Assembly (NCBI GenBank): GCA_950022295.1
Contig: OX465597.1
Span: 397,611,016-397,675,015, forward strand
Direction of reading: 5' to 3'
Source: Bromus sterilis
Lineage: Eukaryota; Streptophyta; Magnoliopsida; Poales; Poaceae
Length of the DNA stretch: 64,000 nt
In this document: piece by piece, positions 57,832 to 64,000 of the stretch
Position numbering within the stretch: position 1 is the first letter of the stretch
Layout of the letters: the number at the start of each line of letters is the position of its first letter
Made by a program: the position numbers and the translations under genes
The notes under the pieces: model-generated
What the model was told of the DNA's origin: nothing
What the model saw: the letters and a program-made list of their open reading frames with translations, nothing else
Databases searched by the model: none

Positions 57832-58959
57832 TGTTGGGAATGTGCCCTAGAGGCAAATAAAATATGTTTTATCAAGCATATTGCATTAGTTCATAATACG
57901 TTTGATACTATGCTATAACTGTATTAAGCGGAAACATTAATACAGGTGTAGTATACAAACAACCAGCTCCCTAGTTAACCCTAGTATACTAGTCCATTGG
58001 GCGATTGATGATGAAGGTTTCCTGATCATGAGACAATGGCGTCTGTTGACAATGGAGTCGTATCATTGGATAATGATATGATGGACATACACCCACCAGA
58101 AGTGTTGCGATGTGATCAAGTCACATAGTTCGACATTGCGATAACTATAACGTAGTGACCAGATCCTTAGACCGTAATGATCATACGTAATTACTGTCTA
58201 TTAGGATGCCTTGATTTGCTACCCACCGCCTGACTGAAATATGTTGGCCATAAAGGAGTACTTCAGGTATTCCGAATAGATATGTTAATGAGTATGCAAA
58301 TAGATCAAAGCGGGATTTGTCCATCCATGTGACGGATAGGTACTCTCGGCCCACTCGGTGATGTTACATCATAAAGTTTGCAAACGTGTGACTAGGTCAC
58401 GGAGTTGTAATATCACGGGAACAAGTAAACTTGTTTGTTGAGAACGAGGACGAACTAGGTATAGTGGATACCGATGATCAAACCTCGGACAAGCAAAGTA
58501 CCATCCGACAAAGGGAACAGGCACACGGTTAACGGATCCAACAGCGATTGAAGTTCATTCGATGGAAGCGCAGGGGCTATCAAGGATTGTAACCAGGTCC
58601 AATTGATTAGTCATTGATCAATGAGATTGTCTCGATCATGTCTGTTGTTTCCCGGACCGTAGGGTGTTACACTTAAGGGTACTCGACGCAGTAAGGATTG
58701 ATTCGGGATCACCGGAGAAATTGGAGAGAACACCGGAATTGTTCCGATGAAGGCCGAAAGTTGTTCCGGGTATTTTGAAAGGTTCAAAATATATTTAATA
58801 ATGTTTAATATATGTTTTATTATTTAATTATCTGAATTAAATATTAAAATGTATTTAAATATAATTAAAAATGGAAGAAAAGGCATATGGGCCTCATAGA
58901 GCCCATTAGGGGGAGAGGGAGTCCTCCCCCATGGGCCATGGCGCCATGAGGGGGGCCCA

Positions 58960-61900
58960 TGTGACGCCCCCAAAATCAGACCGTGTATAGTAATCATACA
59001 CGCAAGGTACACGATCGAGATTAGGGACTCACGGTGAGATATCACAACACAACTCTACAAATAAAAATAATACAAGCTATTTAATACAAGCCAGGGGCCA
59101 CGAGGGCTCGAATACAACAGCTCGAGAGCACAAAGTCAGCGGAAGCAAATAGTATCTGAGTACAGACACAAGGATACAAGGTTGCCTTAAGAAGGCTAGC
59201 ACAAATATCAACAACGATCGAAAAGGCAAGGCCTCCTGCCTGGGAACCTCCAAATTACTCCTGGTCTTGGTCATCGGGGATCTTCACGTTGTGGTGGTCG
59301 GCATCGGGAACTCCTGCTCCTGGGCTCCAAGGCTCCAACGTCGACTGCAGCGTCCGATCAGGCAAAACAGTAAAGGAAATAAAGCAGGTGAGTATCTAGT
59401 ATACCCGCGAGTCTTACGTCCGCTACTAAGCATTATGCATTGTATCAATGGAAAGGGGAGGCTGTATATATAGTGGACTGCAAGATAGAAATCAGAATAA
59501 GGGTAAGAAGCTAGGCCTATCGAAGACTAGCAACTTCTGACGATGTCTTGCAGCATGAGAAGAGAAACAACCAACAGTTATATAAAGCAATAAAGTAACA
59601 ATGAAGCAGAAGTTGCTGCAACATTGAATAATATAAGTTGTAATGATTAATAATAATAATGCCTCCGAGTTCCCCTCCTCGACTCCCCTGCGAGGAAGAA
59701 GACCCGGAACCATACAGTTTAATAGTAATAGTTTCTAGTGGTATGATCCAGCTTCAGCATAAAGCGTCCTGTTACCGTGGACACGGCTATTCGAATAGAT
59801 TAAACTCCCTGCAGGGGTGCACTACTGTTCAGCCTGCACGCTCGGATCTCCAGGGTGGCGTGAACCTTGTTAGGGAACGCCCCACCGAGGCTATCTGACA
59901 CATCGCAGCCCATCCTAGGCTCAGCAGAGAGGCCATCCGCCGGACTATATCCTATGCGCCAAGGGGTCTAGGTCCCTCACCCTTGCACGCTCCTGCACGG
60001 TGCGAGTCTGGCCGGTGAAGCAAAAGCAAATCCAAACACACCTGCTGCAGCAAAAATACAAGACCACTTCCCGGCGATCAGGCCGCAGTACTGCTGACGT
60101 CTGAAGAGCTTTCGAACGAACTACGACGCGGAGGGCCCACACCGTAATCCCACGTGTAGGTAGTGCGTACAGACCAACGGGTCTCTCAAGTCATCCGCCG
60201 AACCATTTAGCATTTTAATTAACCTGCGTGACAACCGTTATCGTTGCCTCGACTTAACCGACCCGCGGTCAACGACAGCAGTCAGGACCACCAGTACATC
60301 GGTGCCTGCCCTGTCGTCCCACCAAGTCACTGCGGTTACCAACAAGGTGAACCGTCTCCTTACCTTGTCTCGCGTGTGCTCTTGGTAGAGCTCGACTTTT
60401 TCGTGGTTTGGTAACTCTCGCGAGATACGAGCAGGGGCCAAGCACGCCAGTAACGTCGGTCGTACCCTCCCTGTCGTTCCCGACAATATACCTCTCGCGG
60501 GCACCGTTGGGTCGCCCGACTCTTACCTTTAAGGACACCAGTTGGTTCGAGTGCCTACCATTAAGTGAAACCAGGAGGTATCACCCTCGATGGCACACTT
60601 AAAGAGGTTTGACAGAGACATCAGCGGGATGAACTAAAGAGGACTATTCTCGTATCACCCCGGTGGTGCCGAGACACCAGCGGAATGAACTAAAGAGGAA
60701 TACCCTCGTATCATCCCAGTGATGCTACGCTACTGAGCCGACGAGAGTGAAATACGAGTCCATTCCACTCGTAAGTCAAACTCGAAGCGACTCGGCAGAG
60801 TCTCGCCGTTGTAGGTTCCCTAGGGCGTCTACATTGATCCGTACCTGTTGCAGTTGTATATGTTTTGTATCCGCGTCACTCCCCTGAGTGGTCACGGCCC
60901 GCTATCTAATCCTAGCTAACAATGCGCAGGGCTAACTGCTGAATAATGCATAATTATAATTGGCAGCATAGGATAAGGAAGGTACATCAAGGGCGACAAA
61001 ATCAGGCTATGCAATTGAATAGGGTTGTAACGTGGCAGAAGCAGTAACAATGCCTAGTGCAAGAAAGTACGGAAAGGTAGGCGATATCTGGGGAAGAGAA
61101 TGGCTCTGCTTGCCTGTAAGCTCGACGGTAGAGGTACGGTCGTCGACGAAGTAGTCGATCACAGGGGCATCTGCAGCGGACGTCGAGACTACCGAACAAT
61201 AAAAGAGGGGGGAGAAACAATAAATACACAGCAATAATAGCAATACAAATACAAGACATGACATAGGAAACATTAACGATGCTCTAACGTTGTACGATAC
61301 ACGTAGCACGGAGCGGGAATTCATCCGTGGATGAACTGCCGGCTCCGGGTGATTACCGGACAAGGTGTCCGGAGGGGGAAGGTATCATGCCGGAGGTGTC
61401 GTGGACATCCGACAAAGATAAGGGGGGTGTATCCGAGTTAGTTGAATCATTCCGAACAACTTTCATGTTTAGAACAATTTCATCCGGCAAGTTTTACCGG
61501 CTCTGGGCGTCTGACAGACAGATGAACCGGAGGAGAAATGTTTGACTTTTGGTATGTTAGAGGGGGCGGTGGGTTTACGGGTAGCGTATTCATATCCGTT
61601 GTATTTTTCTGAGCAAGTTTCATGTATAACGTTTTTCCATCGGAGTTACGGATTAAAAGATATTAATTTCTTCAGTTAAATCAATTTAAAAGCATTTTCT
61701 GAATTTCTATTAATTCAAGATAAATGGATAAATAATTTTATACCCAGACTGAGCCAGACACAGTCAATGACATGTGGGGCCAGTGGGGCATAGTCAACAG
61801 TTGACCAGTCAAGGTTGATGAGTCAACAGGGTGAAGGTGGGGGCCAGGTGTCATCGGCTCATTTCTGGATTTCTCTGGAATTTGGCTAAGTCTGGGAATT

Positions 61901-63621
61901 TTTGTCTTCAACATCAATTAGCAGTTTCCGAAGGCTACGGTTTTGGTTCTACTCCTCCAATGAATTAGTGCCCAACATCAACTTGAGCACTTATCTATGA
62001 TCTTCAACCGGGTATAAGTTTCATTCACAATTGATGTCACTTGCCTATTCAAATCTTTGCTAGAAAAGTGCTACTAAATGTTAACTTCAAAGACTTGTTA
62101 GGTATAGCAAACTTCGGTTGATGATTGCCTCAAACCTACTAGTATTTTGAGGATGAAACTTAAAGGTGTTTTGACGCACAACAAGCGTGCAATAATGTCA
62201 TGCCATTAGAGGACCTGATAGTGTATTTTATCATGTAGACCATTTGCTCTAAGGTAGCTATGGAAGTAACTCGTTTTCTGTCATCGATGCAACTAACCAC
62301 AAGTTGCAATTTGCGATTTTTGTAGGATTAAATCCACGAATCATTTGAATTGGGTGTAATGGAGACATTTGATCTCTGTAGCTTCTACTACATGTCCGCA
62401 AAACGTCATTTTTATTGGATCTCTTTTTCTACTGTTTTGGGGCTGTCCAGGGTAGTAGCTAGCACTAGTTTTCATCACAGCCAAATTTTTTTGACATTGC
62501 AAAACTCAGCAGTCTTCAGATTCAGTGGTAAGTACAGCAGTAGCATAGCAATTTTTAGCAACGCATCAGTATAGGGCAGCACGAGGGAGAGCTCACATCG
62601 GAGCAGGGGAGGAGCTCAGGGGAGTCTGGGGTGGTTGCCGGAGCAGCGAAGGCGGCGACGCGGCGCGGTGGCCGTGGGCGCCAGGGAGCGGCCAAGGTCG
62701 GCAAGCAATGGGGCAGCAGGCAGCGACACGGAGGCGTGGCCACGCTGGTGAGCACGGACGGCGGTCACCGAGAGGTGCCGAAGCCATGGCGTCATCCATG
62801 CCGGCGACGAGCACCGGGGGCCGCGGCGGCTAGGGTTCGGCCGGGCCGCACGAAGAGGAGGTGCGCGACGAATCCGTGGAGTGGAGGAGGAGCAGCACCG
62901 CGAGAGGAGCACGAGGGTGTGCTGGATCGCGCCGGAGGCCGCCGGAAGTGGCCGGAATCGTCCGGGGGCCGCGACGACTAGATGGGGGGATTGAGAGGGG
63001 CTCGGGCTGGGGCGAGAGAGAGACGAACGAGAGAGATGGGGAGGGGGACGGCTCGCCCGTGCTGTGTAGGGCGCCAGGGGGCCAAGTGGGCTGGGGTGGG
63101 GTTTGGGCCGGGGGTTAGCGCCTAGGGCGTAGTTTAGGATAGTTTGCATTTTCTTTTTCTTTTTGTTTTCTTTTTCTTTCTGTTGGCAATTCTTTAATCA
63201 GCTTTTGCATTTTTATAAAATATGGAACATATACCATAATTAGGGTTGCACTATATAACAGTGGCCCAAAAAGTTTGGTACTTTTTAGAAATTCATTTGA
63301 TATTTGTTTTAAATATGCAATGGGTAAATGATGTTGTTTTGGGTCTGTTTAGATTTGTTTAAAATATCTTATGGCTCAATAAATACTCCAAGTTGGTTTA
63401 CCATGGTCCACTGGTTTTTAGGGATTTTACAAAAGTGGTTTCATAATTTTTGGACAAGTTTCAATTGTCACTTATTTTTAACAGCAACCAAAGGCATTAT
63501 GGATAAGATCAATTACAAAGTTGATCACGGCATGATCAACAACAGTGATTAGCAACAATGATAATCATTTTCAAAATGATTACTGTAGTGATTACTGTTG
63601 CACGACAGTGAGGGTGTTACA
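58960..63621. mobile_element. 4.66 kb solo LTR with perfect target duplication
   Basis: It starts TGTGACGCCCCC and ends GAGGGTGTTACA. The ends are imperfect inverted repeats (TGTGACGCCC against TGTAACACCC). GCCCA stands at 58955-58959 and again at 63622-63626, and the Copia LTR continues on both sides. The 4662 bp hold no internal domain or credible ORF; frames in the GC-rich part (62.6-63.1 kb) exist on both strands. Size and solo state resemble Sukkula-type LARD LTRs of barley; that assignment is inferred. It shares segments with 1-3047. Confidence 0.85.
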
Positions 63622-63718
63622 GCCCACCCCCCTAGGGCTGCGCCAAACCCCCCCCCCCCCCTCCCTTGGGATTAGTCCCACCCCGGAAGTGGAAGGGGGG
63701 TGGCACCCCTCCTTGGCC

Positions 63719-63727
63719 TATATAAGG
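63719..63727 (+). promoter_or_regulatory. TATA box of the plus-strand Copia LTR
   Basis: TATATAAGG, followed by AGGGGTAGGGTGCCC, is the exact counterpart of the signal at 8618-8626 in the inverted copy. Confidence 0.65.
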
Positions 63728-64000
63728 AGGGGTAGGGTGCCCTTTTTTCTTCATACAAATTGATTTGAGACAAGTTTCTCTCATCTCTCTCTCCCTCTTT
63801 TCTCCTTCCTCGAGTGGACTCCCCTTGTTTGGAGTCTACACTTGGTTGGGGATTTCTCCACTATACGCACGCCGTCGTGCTACTAGAATCGGGATCCGAA
63901 TCCATCTTCTTTCCGCTGCTCTACTGGTTCGGAGCCCGGAGGGACGTCGGGTATACTGTATGTGTATAATCCCGCGAGGCACTACACTTGTGGTGCTACT

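Larger units (their letters stand above)
57832..64000 (+). mobile_element. Copia LTR in plus orientation, split by a solo LTR and cut by the window end
   Basis: It starts TGTTGGGAATGTGCCCTAGAGG at 57832 inside the Gypsy reverse transcriptase. The 5-bp flank is TTTTG (57827-57831). It matches the reverse complement of 8059-9834 along 57832-58959 and again from 63622 to 64000, where the sequence reaches the part equivalent to about 8360. Roughly 300 more bases of this LTR should follow outside the window. Confidence 0.85.

Noticed and set aside
62616..63149. 177-codon minus-strand frame in the solo LTR
   Set aside because: It is inside a TSD-bounded LTR, and its Pro/Ser/Ala-rich sequence reflects GC-rich composition.

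Overview
The window looks like a Triticeae (wheat, barley or Aegilops type) genome segment. It has one intact intron-containing host gene inside layers of nested retrotransposons. The elements carry the long LTRs, tRNA-Met and tRNA-Asp primer sites, Stowaway MITEs and Helitron ends usual in large grass genomes. The species cannot be fixed from the sequence alone.

Layout. 1-3047 is the right part of a large LTR. 3048-9834 is a minus-strand Copia-type element (LTR 8059-9834) interrupted by a 1.58 kb solo LTR (4557-6139). 9835-15529 is a non-autonomous Gypsy-type element with one conserved but broken ORF (11459-12307). 15530-18900 is a minus-strand LINE remnant split by a second solo LTR (15782-17422); removing that LTR and one copy of its 5-bp target duplication rejoins the LINE reading frame. 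18900-21000 holds MITE debris, a GC-rich tract and the presumed promoter. 21211-24600 is an eight-exon amino-acid permease gene of the BAT1/GABP type, on the plus strand and open throughout. 24600-31650 is AT-rich DNA with Helitron 3' ends and duplicated segments. 31653-33901 is a truncated minus-strand Copia with a 186-bp LTR. 34-52 kb is mostly anonymous DNA with local duplications, MITEs, a candidate Helitron carrying an ankyrin-repeat gene fragment (40165-42368) and a probable Gypsy LTR (49.2-50.1 kb). 52118-57831 holds a tRNA-Asp-type LTR and a tRNA-Met-type Gypsy element whose gag-pol is broken and interrupted inside reverse transcriptase. 57832-64000 is a plus-strand Copia LTR of the same family as 8059-9834, itself interrupted by a 4.66 kb solo LTR.

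How it fits together. The only feature likely to serve the plant is the permease gene. Everything else is transposon history that can be ordered by nesting. The most unusual signal is in the LTRs beginning TGATACGTC (four copies on the plus strand). Each has a TATA-like box, then a short leader, then (in three of four) a consensus splice donor, then a CAG acceptor near the LTR 3' end. In three of the four the leader also holds a tiny ORF that ends at the donor. This suggests an intron and a short upstream ORF wholly inside the LTR. No CRISPR array, rRNA, tRNA gene or bacterial-type operon was seen.
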